Part shown: piece after piece, positions 49,159-57,670 of the stretch
How the letters are laid out: every line of letters begins with the position of its first letter
Numbering within the stretch: the first letter of the stretch is position 1
NCBI GenBank assembly: GCA_016867395.1
Contig: VGJS01000005.1
Span: 51,912 to 115,911, forward strand
Source: Candidatus Handelsmanbacteria bacterium
Lineage (GTDB): Bacteria > Latescibacterota > UBA2968 > UBA8231
DNA: 64,000 nucleotides
Direction of reading: 5' to 3'
The notes under the pieces: model-generated
Databases searched by the model: none
What the model was told of the DNA's origin: nothing
What the model saw: the letters and a program-made list of their open reading frames with translations, nothing else
Program-made: the position numbers and the translations under genes

Positions 49159-49619
49159 ATGGCAATAATTATTTCGGCTCCAATGTGATCTGCCAGGTGG
49201 GGCTGGTGGTGCGGGACATCAAGGCTTCGGTGCAGAAGTACGCGCCCCTCTTCGGGGTGGAAGCCCCGCCTGTCATCACCACCGCCCCCGAGTCCGAGGC
49301 CCATACCCGCTACCAGGGCCAGCCCACCGAGGCGCGGGCCAAGCTGGCCTTCTTCAAGATGGGTGAGCAGTTGAGCCTGGAGCTGATCGAGCCCATCGGC
49401 GGGCCCAGCACCTGGCGGGATTTTCTGGAGCAGAAGGGGGAAGGGGTGCATCACCTGGCCCTGCGGCTCAAAGGCACTGACCAGATCACAGCGGAACTGG
49501 CGGCCAAGGGGATTCCGGTGGTGCAGCAGGGGGACTACACCGGCGGGCGCTACACCTACCTGCACTGCGAACACGAACTGGCGGTGGCAGTGGAGTTGCT
49601 GGAGAATTTTGGTTCCTGA
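49159..49619 (+). CDS. VOC/glyoxalase family protein (start region one base out of frame)
   Basis: About 152-aa vicinal oxygen chelate protein, similar in layout to methylmalonyl-CoA epimerase and other isomerases. Two beta-alpha-beta-beta-beta repeats: CQVGLVVRDIKASVQKYAPL and GVHHLALRLKGTDQ. Metal-ligand positions are plausible in CQVGLVV, LSLELIEP, GVHHLAL and VAVELLENF. The natural ATG at 49159 (after AAGAGG) is one base out of frame with NNYFGSNVICQ; an A missing from GCAATAATTAT would explain it. If no error exists, translation could start at GTG 49185. Promiscuous family, so activity is unknown. Confidence 0.7.
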
Positions 49620-49621
49620 GG

Positions 49622-49850
49622 CCGTCGGGGAGCAGCCCCTTCGCTCATGGCGCTCAATCGTTCGGATTGGCGGTCTGCGACGCTCGCCGGCCATCGACTC
49701 TGGGCCACAATCCTGTGGCCAGAGGCACAATGGACTCCGCTCAGGGGCTTTCTCCCTGCCGCCTTTCCCTATTGAGACTGGCGCTTACACGCGGCGGCGA
49801 GTCCGCGCCTGGAGAAAGGCTGGAGCGGGTCGCTGGCCGACGCACCCGCT
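49622..49850. repeat. Interspersed intergenic repeat, copy R4 (compound)
   Basis: Left end GTCGGGGAGCAGCCCC is in forward orientation. The right part, read on the minus strand, gives GTGCGTCGGCCAGCGACCCG, CTCCAGCCTTTCTCC and the core AGGCGCGGACTCGCCGCC. A stem pairs GCCTTTC (49761-49767) with GAAAGGC (49814-49820). It looks like two inverted partial copies. It directly abuts the 95-bp direct repeat. Confidence 0.6.
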
Positions 49851-49945
49851 AGGTAGCGTTCTTCTTCCGCGCGATCAACTTTTCGAGGTTCCACTCTACC
49901 GGCACCCGCAGAAGGGCCTGGTCCTTGCGGTCGAAGAGCAGGTAG
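49851..49945 (-). repeat. Direct repeat A: detached copy of the repair-helicase 3' end
   Basis: 95 bases matching 50870-50964 with six mismatches, same orientation. On the minus strand it encodes YLLFDRKDQALLRVPVEWNL and a Lys-rich end, a near copy of the helicase C-terminus (YLLFDRKDQARLRVPVEWNL). No rest of a helicase gene is attached. With repeat B it brackets about 920 bp holding a toxin-antitoxin pair. Confidence 0.85.
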
Positions 49946-49984
49946 GCTCCTCCGCACTGGGTGTCGCACCGGCGCACCCCGCCT

Positions 49985-50143
49985 CTACAGTGCGGCGCCG
50001 GCGGGCGGGGAGCCCCACTTGCACCGCGCGATGGCGGGGAACGAGGCCCGCGCGGGGTCGTCGAGGATCACTTCGTTGGCCGCGGCCCGGCCGATGCTCA
50101 CCGGTTCGGCCGGCTCGCCGGGCGGATCGCCGAGGCTTACGCG
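49985..50143 (-). pseudogene. Possible FHA-domain fragment
   Basis: A 53-codon piece without start: RVSLGDPPGEPAEPVSIGRA then AANEVILDDPARASF and a stop at 49985. IGRxxxNxVxLDDP is the start of a forkhead-associated phosphothreonine-binding domain, but the Ser-x-x-His part is poor and the rest is missing. Relic at best. Confidence 0.35.
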
Positions 50144-50380
50144 CTACAACTCGTCACCTTTGAGCGGCGGTCGATCCTGCACCTTTGACAACACCTTCCG
50201 CATCGCCCCCTTCTTCGCCCGCTTCGCCCGGTTTTCTAGGTACTCCTCTGTCATGATCGCTGACACTTTCTCGGAAACCGCCGACGAGATGAACTGATTG
50301 ATTGATACGCCCTCTCGCCTGGCAATCTCTTTGATATGGCGATGAACGGAATCCGGCAACCGTAAGCTAAGTGCACTCAA
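50144..50380 (-). CDS. HicB/RHH-like antitoxin
   Basis: 78-aa protein of the Arc/ribbon-helix-helix type used by HicB-like antitoxins. LSLRLPDSVHRHIKEIARRE is the DNA-binding strand-helix, GVSINQFISSAVSEKVSAIM the second helix, and the Lys/Arg-rich tail may contact the toxin. It starts with TTG overlapping the TGA of the upstream PIN gene (TTGA), so translation is coupled. The order toxin then antitoxin is the reverse of VapBC but usual for PIN_3-type pairs. Cytosolic, probably autoregulatory. Confidence 0.75.
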   Translation of the reverse strand: MSALSLRLPDSVHRHIKEIARREGVSINQFISSAVSEKVSAIMTEEYLENRAKRAKKGAMRKVLSKVQDRPPLKGDEL

Positions 50381-50790
50381 TTGAATCTCTCCAGTAGCTT
50401 CTTGGGAGTCATGACCCTGACCCCAAAGGTCTTGGCACCGCCAAAGTGGCGCGTATCATGGGTGATGATGGGCGTCTGCCCTGAAGCAACGGCCAACTCC
50501 AGGATATGGTCATCCTTAGGATCAGCTAATTGAGGCCGCCAAAGGAAATGAACCCGGTGGTGTGCTGCGCGGTCGCAGAGCTCATCCAACAATCCTTCGA
50601 TCTCCTTCAGCGTCAGCCTCAATGCCACCCGATGTCGCTTCAACACCTCCTCATACTCATATAGTAGGGTTGTCGACAACACGGGGCGTAGTTCCCTTCG
50701 TTCAATGCGGCTCAAGAGCTGGTAGGATGCACCTCGTGACGAGTAGAGGCCCGCATACAGCACGTTGGTGTCCAAAATCACCCGGATCAT
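50377..50790 (-). CDS. PIN-domain toxin (PIN_3 type)
   Basis: 137-aa PIN nuclease, toxin of the pair. Acidic residues: Asp7 (VILDTNVLYAGL), Glu45 (LLYEYEEVL), Asp93/94 (DPKDDHILELA) and Asp112 (THDTRHF). The DPKDD motif marks the PIN_3/COG1569 group. ATG at 50790 is preferred; another ATG at 50799 is in frame. The promoter is so close that the message would be leaderless or nearly so. The pair is enclosed by the 95-bp direct repeats and is more AT-rich upstream than its surroundings, suggesting acquisition by transfer. Confidence 0.8.
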   Translation of the reverse strand: MIRVILDTNVLYAGLYSSRGASYQLLSRIERRELRPVLSTTLLYEYEEVLKRHRVALRLTLKEIEGLLDELCDRAAHHRVHFLWRPQLADPKDDHILELAVASGQTPIITHDTRHFGGAKTFGVRVMTPKKLLERFN

Positions 50791-50802
50791 TTCCACCATG
50801 TA

Positions 50803-50831
50803 ATACTATATACGGTATCGACCAATGTCAA
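50803..50831 (-). promoter_or_regulatory. Promoter of the PIN/RHH toxin-antitoxin pair
   Basis: On the minus strand TTGACA (50826-50831), 17 bases, TAGTAT (50803-50808). The start of transcription would fall near 50796, only a few bases before the ATG at 50790. Confidence 0.5.
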
Positions 50832-50867
50832 TGTGAACACCGGGGATTCGCCATCATACCTAAGCCG

Positions 50868-53810
50868 TTAGGTGGCCTTCTTCTTCCGCGCGACCAACTC
50901 TTCGAGGTTCCACTCTACCGGCACCCGCAGGCGGGCCTGGTCCTTGCGGTCGAAGAGCAGGTAGCCCTGGTCCAGGCCGTACTGGAAGAGGTCGCGGGTG
51001 GCCTCCACGTCCTGGCGGCAGTACTGCTCGATCAGGTCGAGCCGGCTCTCCCTGTACCACTGGAGCGCCTGAAAGCCGTCGGCGGTCTTGCCCCGGTTGA
51101 GGGTGGCGCGGATCAGGGTGTCGAGGCTGACCCGGTGTTTGAGCCGGCCGTACACCTCCTGCAAAATATCGAGGGTGTTGAGCTGGCGGAAGTCGAAGGG
51201 GCTGTATCCGGCCAACACCCGGTAGTCGAAGCCGGCGATGTTGAAGCCTACCACCAGTTCGGCCCGGCGCAGGTGTTCGACCAGTTCCTCGGCCTGCTCG
51301 GCAAAGTAGCTCTGGCACTCCCCCAGCCGGCTATCCCACACCACCCCCACCGACATGCCCATCAACTGGGCCTTGTCCCAGCCTCCCACCTCGGCGGCGC
51401 TGCGCATGGTCTCCAGGTCAAAGACCACCACATGCGGGCCCTGGGGCCTTTCGGGCTCGGGTTCCTCGGATTCCTCCTCCTCCCAACCGGCGAATATGGG
51501 CGGCTCCTCCTCCAGGGGGGAGCCCGGTCCACCGCTGGTTTCGAGCGCCGCCCGGCCAGTGAGCAAACGCAAAAGGTGCATGGCCCCGGCCTTGTCGAGA
51601 GGCACGTTGCCGGCCCCGCAGGTGGGGAAGTGGATGCAGGAGGGGCATCCCAGCTCGCAGTCACATCCCTCAATCAGCTCCAGGGTCATCTCCAGGAGCC
51701 GGTCTAGGAGAGCGTAAGCCTTTTCGGCCAGGCCGATGCCCCCCGGATGGTAGTCGTATACGAAAATGGCCCCCTTTCGCAACTGCGGGTGCAGCGGATA
51801 GCAGATGCCGCCCACGTCGGTGCGGTTGCACAGGGCCAGGAGCGGAAAAAGGGACTTCATGGCGTGCTCCACAGCGTGCATGGAGCCCATGTGATGGAAG
51901 CCGCGCTTTCTCAATTCCTTTTTGAAAGGCGTCTCCAGCTCCAGCCAGAAGCCGACGGTCTCGAAGTGCTCCACCGGCGCCTCCAAAGGGTGCTGGGAGA
52001 GCACCACCTGATCCCCCACCCGCACCTTCTCGAAACCCACCACCTGCGAGCTGACCTTCAGCCTCCCCAGCTTGGCCAGGTTGTTGGCCAGGGGCCGCGA
52101 GCGCAACTCGGCCAGCACCTCGGTCTCCTTCTCGGTCCTGGGCCGGGTATAGTACGCGGCGTCCACCTCCTCGGCGTGGATGTGCCGGCGGGCGGGATCG
52201 TGGGTGGTGATCACGTACTGCTTGCCCCGGTGCAGGTAGATGGCCCCCGGGTAACACTCGGAGTAGAGCTGGCCGCCGCTGATGGTGCCGATGAGGGCGC
52301 GGCTCTCCTTCTCGTAAAGGGTCCACGACTCGCCGATGCTGCGCAGGTTCACCAGGCGCTGGGGCTGTTTGCGGCCCGCATGCCAGGCATCCCCCTCGGC
52401 GCTCCGCAAGAGGCCGCCCTCGGCCACCAGTTCCGCCACTGCCTCCTGCCAGTTGGGCATGGCGTATTCGGCCTCCCCCGCCATCAGGGGCAGTTCCTGG
52501 GCCGCGCAGGCCAGGTGCGCCTTGAGGATGTACTTGTTGCCTGGGTCCACCACTGCTTCTTCTAAAGCGCGGCCGAAGAACCGGGCCGGGTGCTTCATGA
52601 AGAACTGGTCCAGGGCGTCCTGACTCGCCAGCAGGAGCACCAAGGACTGCCGGCCAGAGCGGCCCACCCGGCCGGCCCGCTGCCAGGTATTGACCACCGA
52701 GCCGGGATACCCCACCAGGATGCACACATCCAGGCCGCCGATGTCGATGCCCAACTCCAGCGCCGAGGTGGAGACCACGCCCAACAGGTCCCCGCTGAAA
52801 AGCGCGGCCTCGATCTGCCGCCGCTCCTCGGGAAGATAGCCGGAGCGGTAGGAGCTGATGTGCTGGCGCAGATCGCGCCGGCCCTGGGTGACCCAGCGGT
52901 AGATGAGTTCGGTGATCAGCCGGGCCCGGGTGAAGACGATGGTGCGAAACTCGCGCGATACGCTCAACTGCAGCAGGCGGGCGGCCAGGGTGTTGGGGCT
53001 CTCGACGGGGTTGAGCAGCAGGAAGTGGCGGGCCGCAGCCGGGGCCCCGCTATCGGCGATGACCCGGAAAGGCCGGTTGATCAGGTTGCCGGCGAGTTCC
53101 TCGGGGTTGCCGATAGTGGCCGAGCAGGCGATGTACACCGGGTTGCTGCCATAAAAGGCGCAGAGCCGGTTGAGCCGGCGGAAAAGGTGCAGCACATGGG
53201 TGCCGAAGATGCCGCAGTAGGTGTGCAGCTCGTCGATGACGATGTAGCGCAACCGCGAGAAGAAGGCGGCCCACTGCTCGTGAAAGGCGAGGATACCGGC
53301 GTGCAACATGTCCGGGGTGGAGATGAGGATCTGCGGCGGAGCAGCCTTGATCTTTTTTCGCTGGTAGTCGGAGGTATCCCCGTCGTACACCCCGGCCCGC
53401 AGGGTACCGCCCAACTTCACGATGAGAGTCTGGGCCTCTTCGAACTGGTCCTGCTCCAGGGCCTTGAGTGGGAAGAGGTACAGGGCATGGCCGTTGGGGT
53501 CTTCCAGGAGCGAGGCCAGCACCGCGGCGTTGTAGATCAGGGTCTTGCCGCTGGCCGTGGGCGTGGCCACCACCACGTGGCGGCCAGCCAGCACCTGGGC
53601 GATGCCCTCGGCCTGGTGGGAGTAGAGCTGCTCGATGCCGGCGGCCTGCACCACCCGCTGCACATTGGGAGGCAGGGCCTCCATGTCCTCGGCCAGCCGC
53701 TCGGGCCGGGGCGGGATGAGCTGGTGGTGGACGACGGCATCGCCGATGACCCGGCTCTTGAGGAAGTCGAGGTACTCGGCCAGCGGCTCTGGTTCGGCAG
53801 GGCGGATCAA
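50868..53810 (-). CDS. Fused MrfA-like DEAD/DEAH repair helicase with DUF1998 and MrfB-like 3'-5' exonuclease domain
   Basis: 980-aa protein. Domains in order: Q-like and Walker A TPTASGKT (K near 89), DELH box near 205, SAT motif (IACSATIGNP), helicase C domain with STSALELGIDIGGLD and QRAGRVGRSGR near 385, a DUF1998 region whose Cys cluster CDCELGCPSC/HFPTCG is near 715-730, and a C-terminal RNase H-fold exonuclease with VFDLETMRS near 795, VGFNIAGFDYRVL near 857 and YCRQDVEATRDL near 933 (DEDD residues). In Bacillus subtilis MrfA and MrfB are separate proteins repairing mitomycin-type adducts; here they are one chain. TTG at 53810 with AGGAG is chosen; the frame is open to 53903 but would overlap the divergent gene. 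Confidence 0.88.
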   Translation of the reverse strand: MIRPAEPEPLAEYLDFLKSRVIGDAVVHHQLIPPRPERLAEDMEALPPNVQRVVQAAGIEQLYSHQAEGIAQVLAGRHVVVATPTASGKTLIYNAAVLASLLEDPNGHALYLFPLKALEQDQFEEAQTLIVKLGGTLRAGVYDGDTSDYQRKKIKAAPPQILISTPDMLHAGILAFHEQWAAFFSRLRYIVIDELHTYCGIFGTHVLHLFRRLNRLCAFYGSNPVYIACSATIGNPEELAGNLINRPFRVIADSGAPAAARHFLLLNPVESPNTLAARLLQLSVSREFRTIVFTRARLITELIYRWVTQGRRDLRQHISSYRSGYLPEERRQIEAALFSGDLLGVVSTSALELGIDIGGLDVCILVGYPGSVVNTWQRAGRVGRSGRQSLVLLLASQDALDQFFMKHPARFFGRALEEAVVDPGNKYILKAHLACAAQELPLMAGEAEYAMPNWQEAVAELVAEGGLLRSAEGDAWHAGRKQPQRLVNLRSIGESWTLYEKESRALIGTISGGQLYSECYPGAIYLHRGKQYVITTHDPARRHIHAEEVDAAYYTRPRTEKETEVLAELRSRPLANNLAKLGRLKVSSQVVGFEKVRVGDQVVLSQHPLEAPVEHFETVGFWLELETPFKKELRKRGFHHMGSMHAVEHAMKSLFPLLALCNRTDVGGICYPLHPQLRKGAIFVYDYHPGGIGLAEKAYALLDRLLEMTLELIEGCDCELGCPSCIHFPTCGAGNVPLDKAGAMHLLRLLTGRAALETSGGPGSPLEEEPPIFAGWEEEESEEPEPERPQGPHVVVFDLETMRSAAEVGGWDKAQLMGMSVGVVWDSRLGECQSYFAEQAEELVEHLRRAELVVGFNIAGFDYRVLAGYSPFDFRQLNTLDILQEVYGRLKHRVSLDTLIRATLNRGKTADGFQALQWYRESRLDLIEQYCRQDVEATRDLFQYGLDQGYLLFDRKDQARLRVPVEWNLEELVARKKKAT
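50870..50964 (-). repeat. Direct repeat B: 3' end of the repair-helicase gene
   Basis: The original of repeat A (49851-49945), 89 of 95 bases identical, same orientation, covering the last ~31 codons of the helicase. Together A and B look like a site duplication flanking the 920-bp toxin-antitoxin block. Confidence 0.85.
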
Positions 53811-53901
53811 GGCCGGTGCTCCTGGAGGCCAAAAGGGGTTTTTCTTAGAATAGAGGATCAGTGCGACCAGTTCAAGTCTTTCTGTGATCAGGTTCCGCCT
53901 C

Positions 53902-54951
53902 ATGCAGACAACCCATCAGGTATTCTTTGGCGATGCCCGCCGCCTGGACCACCTCGCCGACGGGTCTGCCGATCTCATCGTGACCTCCCCACCGTACCCC
54001 ATGATCGAGATGTGGGATGCGGCCTTTGCCCACCTGAACCCCACCATTGCCGGGGCCCTGGAGCATGGGGATGGCGGCCGCGCCTTTGAACTGATGCACA
54101 TGGAATTGGACCAGGTGTGGCGGGAGTGCTTCCGCGTCCTCCGGCCCGGGGGCCTCGCCTGTATCAACATCGGCGACACGGTGCGCAACATCGGCGATGA
54201 TTTCCGGATGTACTCCAACCACGCCCGCCTCATCCAGGTGATGTTGGCGACAGGCTTTGTGCAACTGCCCGACATCCTCTGGCGCAAGCCCACCAATGCC
54301 CCCAACAAGTTCATGGGCTCGGGGATGCTGCCGGCTGGCGCGTATGTCACCTATGAGCACGAGTACATCCTGATCTTCCGCAAGGGGGAGAAGCGGGTGT
54401 TCAACACCCTGGAGGAAAAACGTCTGCGGCGGGAAAGTGCCTACTTCTGGGAGGAAAGGAATCGCTGGTTCTCGGACATGTGGACGGACCTGAAGGGCAC
54501 CGGACAAGGATTGGCCGACCGCGCCGGCCGGGATCGCAGCGCGGCCTACCCCTTTGAGCTGGCGTACCGGCTCCTCTGCATGCACTCGGTGTACGGGGAC
54601 AGGGTGCTCGATCCATTCTTGGGTACGGGTACCACGATGGCCGCGGCCATTGCCAGCGGCCGGCACAGCGTCGGGGTCGAGTCGGATGAGGATTTGGGGG
54701 GGGTGATACACGAAACGATGAATCAGGCTCTAAGGCTGGGTCGGCAACGGGCCGCCGCCCGCCTCGCCGCGCACCGGGAGTTCGTGGCCGCGCGCTGCGC
54801 CGAAGGAAAAGAGATGAAGCACCGGAATACTACCTACGGCTTCCCGGTGGTCACCGCCCAGGAAACAGACCTAGTGCTCTACGCGCCTGAGTCCCCGAAA
54901 AGGATCAGCTCGGGAAACTTCACGGTAAATTACGCCATTGCCTCTGACTGA
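53902..54951 (+). CDS. Beta-class DNA methyltransferase (probable N4-cytosine)
   Basis: 349-aa site-specific DNA amino-methyltransferase. Catalytic motif [17 protein letters not shown] is near residue 33; SPPY is typical of m4C enzymes although N6-adenine methylation is not excluded. SAM motif [15 protein letters not shown] is near 240, so IV precedes I as in the beta class. [20 protein letters not shown] is near 80. ATG at 53902 is chosen because the conserved FGDAR starts soon after. No restriction endonuclease is recognisable on either side, so it appears solitary. Divergent from the helicase with about 90 bases between. Epigenetic or defence role unknown. Confidence 0.85.
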   Translation: MQTTHQVFFGDARRLDHLADGSADLIVTSPPYPMIEMWDAAFAHLNPTIAGALEHGDGGRAFELMHMELDQVWRECFRVLRPGGLACINIGDTVRNIGDDFRMYSNHARLIQVMLATGFVQLPDILWRKPTNAPNKFMGSGMLPAGAYVTYEHEYILIFRKGEKRVFNTLEEKRLRRESAYFWEERNRWFSDMWTDLKGTGQGLADRAGRDRSAAYPFELAYRLLCMHSVYGDRVLDPFLGTGTTMAAAIASGRHSVGVESDEDLGGVIHETMNQALRLGRQRAAARLAAHREFVAARCAEGKEMKHRNTTYGFPVVTAQETDLVLYAPESPKRISSGNFTVNYAIASD

Positions 54952-55001
54952 GCCCGTTCCTAAGTTTTGCCTGCGGACACTCCTTAGCCCGAGGAAACCC
55001 C

Positions 55002-56747
55002 ATGCCCCCCCGCCCGGCCGGCTCCTTCCGCACCGCCCGCCAGAGCGACTACGCCCGGGCCCTGTACATCGGGGCCGGCTCCCAGCCCCTCGACGTACTG
55101 CAGCGGCCCAAGATCGGCATTGTTTCCTCGGCCGACGACTCCACCGCCGGGCACGTGCATCTCCACCAACTCGCCTGCATCGTCAAGGAGGCCATCTACG
55201 AGGCCGGCGGCGAGGGCTACATCACCAACATCCCCGCCGGCTGCGACGGCATCGCCCAGGGCGAGGGGATGCACTGGTCCCTGCTCAGCCGCGACCTGGG
55301 GGCCGGGGCCGTGGAGGCCAAGGTGCAGATGCATCAGTTCGACGCCCTGGTCTGTATCTCCTCCTGCGACAAGATCACCCCGGCCATGCTCATGGCCGCC
55401 GCTCGCGTCGATATCCCCACGGTCTTCGTCACCGGCGGGCTGATGGGCACCTACACCACTGACAAGATTCCCGGCCGCGCTGCTCTGGGCACCAGCGACA
55501 TCAAGGAGGCCCACGGCATGCACCTGGCCGGCAAACTCTCGGACCAGGACTACGAGGAGATCGTGGCCCACACCTGTGCCACGCCCGGCGGCTGCAACAT
55601 GATGGGCACCGCCACCACCATGGCCCTGGTCTGCGAGGTGCTGGGTCTCTCCCTGCCGGGCAACGGCACGGTGCTGGCGATGACGTCGGACAAGACGGGC
55701 GAGCTGAGTACCCAATTGGCGCATCTGGGCCGCCAGGCCGGCCTGCTCATCGCCCGCCGCTGCGCCGATTACTGGCTGCGCGGCGACCGGACGGCCCTGC
55801 CCTCGGCGCTATTGAGCCGCGCCGCCTTTGAGCGCGCGGTGCGGGCGGTGCTGGCCGTGGGCGGGTCCACCAACGCGGCCCTGCACCTGCCGGCCATCGC
55901 CGCGCAACTGGGCATCGACCTTTCAGTGGAGGACTTCGACCGGCTCTCGCGCACGACCCCGCTGTTGGGCCGCTTCCGGCCGGCCTCGGCCTACTTCCCC
56001 ACCGACTTGGGCCTGGCCGGGGGGATCTGGGCAGTGATGAAGGAGTTGGCGCAGGGCGGGTTGGTCGACGAGTCCTTGCCCACCATCACCGGCCAGACCG
56101 TGGGCCAGGTACTGGCCGAAGCACGGAACCTTAACCCAGAGATTGTTGCACCCCTCGCCAAACCCCTGCACCCCGAGGGCGGGATGCGGGTGCTATGCGG
56201 CAACCTGGGCCGGGCCCTGGTCAAGGTGAGTGCGGTGGAGTCCGCGATGTGGCGACACCGGGGGCCGGCCCGGGTCTTCCCCTGCGAGGAGGAAGCCCGC
56301 GATGCCCTGGAGGCCGGCCGCATCCAGCCCGGTGACGTGGTGGTGGTCAACTGGGAAGGGCCGGCCGGCGGGCCCGGGATGCGCGAACTATCCCTGCTGG
56401 CGGCGACGGCCCACGGCATGGGCCTGGGCACCTCGGTGAGCTTCATCACCGACGGACGCTACTCGGGGGCCACGCGCGGGCCCTGCATCGGCCACGTGGA
56501 CCCCGAGGCGGCACGGGGCGGCCCCATCGGCCTGGTAGCGGACGGGGACCTCATCGACATCGAACTCTACGAGCGGCGCCTGAACCTGCTGGTTGATGGA
56601 ACGCCTGCGGACGAAGGATTCTTCGCGGCGCGACGGCAGAGCGGGAGATTCGCCGGGCCACAGCGGGACTACGGCCCGCTCCTGCGCTTCTACAGTCAGT
56701 GCGTGGGGCCCACCTCAGCGGGGGCGGTGATGGGCGCGGGGATATGA
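55002..56747 (+). CDS. IlvD/Edd family dehydratase
   Basis: 581-aa Fe-S dehydratase of the dihydroxy-acid/sugar-acid (IlvD/Edd) family, removing water from 2,3-dihydroxy acids or aldonates to give 2-keto acids. Cluster Cys residues are in [13 protein letters not shown] near 84, [12 protein letters not shown] near 125 and [14 protein letters not shown] near 198. The C-terminal [20 protein letters not shown] is near 485. The context of sugar-acid enzymes and its ATGA overlap with a pseudouridine synthase gene do not decide between valine/isoleucine synthesis and sugar-acid catabolism. I favour the latter (inference) because no other ilv gene is near. Confidence 0.88.
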   Translation: MPPRPAGSFRTARQSDYARALYIGAGSQPLDVLQRPKIGIVSSADDSTAGHVHLHQLACIVKEAIYEAGGEGYITNIPAGCDGIAQGEGMHWSLLSRDLGAGAVEAKVQMHQFDALVCISSCDKITPAMLMAAARVDIPTVFVTGGLMGTYTTDKIPGRAALGTSDIKEAHGMHLAGKLSDQDYEEIVAHTCATPGGCNMMGTATTMALVCEVLGLSLPGNGTVLAMTSDKTGELSTQLAHLGRQAGLLIARRCADYWLRGDRTALPSALLSRAAFERAVRAVLAVGGSTNAALHLPAIAAQLGIDLSVEDFDRLSRTTPLLGRFRPASAYFPTDLGLAGGIWAVMKELAQGGLVDESLPTITGQTVGQVLAEARNLNPEIVAPLAKPLHPEGGMRVLCGNLGRALVKVSAVESAMWRHRGPARVFPCEEEARDALEAGRIQPGDVVVVNWEGPAGGPGMRELSLLAATAHGMGLGTSVSFITDGRYSGATRGPCIGHVDPEAARGGPIGLVADGDLIDIELYERRLNLLVDGTPADEGFFAARRQSGRFAGPQRDYGPLLRFYSQCVGPTSAGAVMGAGI

Positions 56748-57670
56748 AGGCAGTACAGGTCAACGAGGGCTGCGCGTACCGCGAGCGCCTCGGGCCCGAG
56801 GCCGAGGGGCAGACCCTGCTGGAATACCTGAGCCGGTGCTACACCCACTCCACCGCCGCAGCGTGGGCGGAGCGCATCGCGGCGGGACGGGTGCGACTCG
56901 ACGGGGAGGCTGGCCGCGCCGACAGCCCCCTGCGCCGGGGCAGTGAGCTGGTCTGGGATCGCCCGCCCTGGACCGAGCCGTCAGCCCCTCGCTCCTTTGC
57001 GGTGCTCCACGAGGACGAGGACCTGCTCGCCGTGGCCAAACCCGCCGGCCTGCCCACCTTGCCGGGGGCGGGCTTCCTCCAGGCCACCCTGCTCCACCAG
57101 GTGCAGCGCCGCGATTCGGCAGCCGCGCCGGTGCACCGCTTGGGCCGCTGGACCTCGGGGGTGGTGCTCTGCGCCCGAAACCCCGCGGCCCGCGCCTCGC
57201 TGACGCGCCAATGGGCAACCGGGCAAGTGCGCAAAAGCTACCAAGCCCTGGCCAACGGCTGCCCCACCTGGAAGGCGCTGGAGATCAGCGCACCCATCGG
57301 GCCGGTGCCCCACCCGCTCCTGGGCCAGGTCCACGCCGCCAGTCCGACGGGCAAGAGGGCCCACTCGCGGGTCCATGTCGTCGAAAGGCGCGCCGACGCC
57401 TTTCTCTGCGAGGTGGAGATCCCCACCGGCCGTCCGCACCAGATCCGCATCCACCTGGCCGCAGCGGGCCACCCGCTGGTGGGAGATCCTCTTTATATGG
57501 AGGGTGGCCTGCCCGCCCCGGATTCGCGCGCGGTGCCGGGCGACCCAGGGTATCAGCTGCACGCCGCTGAGCTGTGTTTCTGCCATCCCCGGACCGGCCG
57601 CGACGTGGTCATCGAATGCGCGCCGCCCCTGCCTTTGCGGACCACCAACCCCGAGGTAAGACCCCGATGA
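56744..57670 (+). CDS. RluA-family pseudouridine synthase with Gly at the catalytic Asp position
   Basis: 308-aa protein with an S4-like N-terminal RNA-binding segment ([20 protein letters not shown]) and an RluA catalytic domain ([18 protein letters not shown] near 98, [20 protein letters not shown] near 225, VGDPLY). The catalytic motif is [15 protein letters not shown] near residue 127; nearly all active family members have HRLDR, so the essential Asp is replaced by Gly (GGC). A lineage-specific HRLGR group may exist; otherwise the protein has lost catalysis. ATGA overlap with the IlvD-type gene upstream and with the 628-aa gene downstream. Likely a tRNA or rRNA modifier or RNA binder. Confidence 0.8.
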   Translation: MKAVQVNEGCAYRERLGPEAEGQTLLEYLSRCYTHSTAAAWAERIAAGRVRLDGEAGRADSPLRRGSELVWDRPPWTEPSAPRSFAVLHEDEDLLAVAKPAGLPTLPGAGFLQATLLHQVQRRDSAAAPVHRLGRWTSGVVLCARNPAARASLTRQWATGQVRKSYQALANGCPTWKALEISAPIGPVPHPLLGQVHAASPTGKRAHSRVHVVERRADAFLCEVEIPTGRPHQIRIHLAAAGHPLVGDPLYMEGGLPAPDSRAVPGDPGYQLHAAELCFCHPRTGRDVVIECAPPLPLRTTNPEVRPR

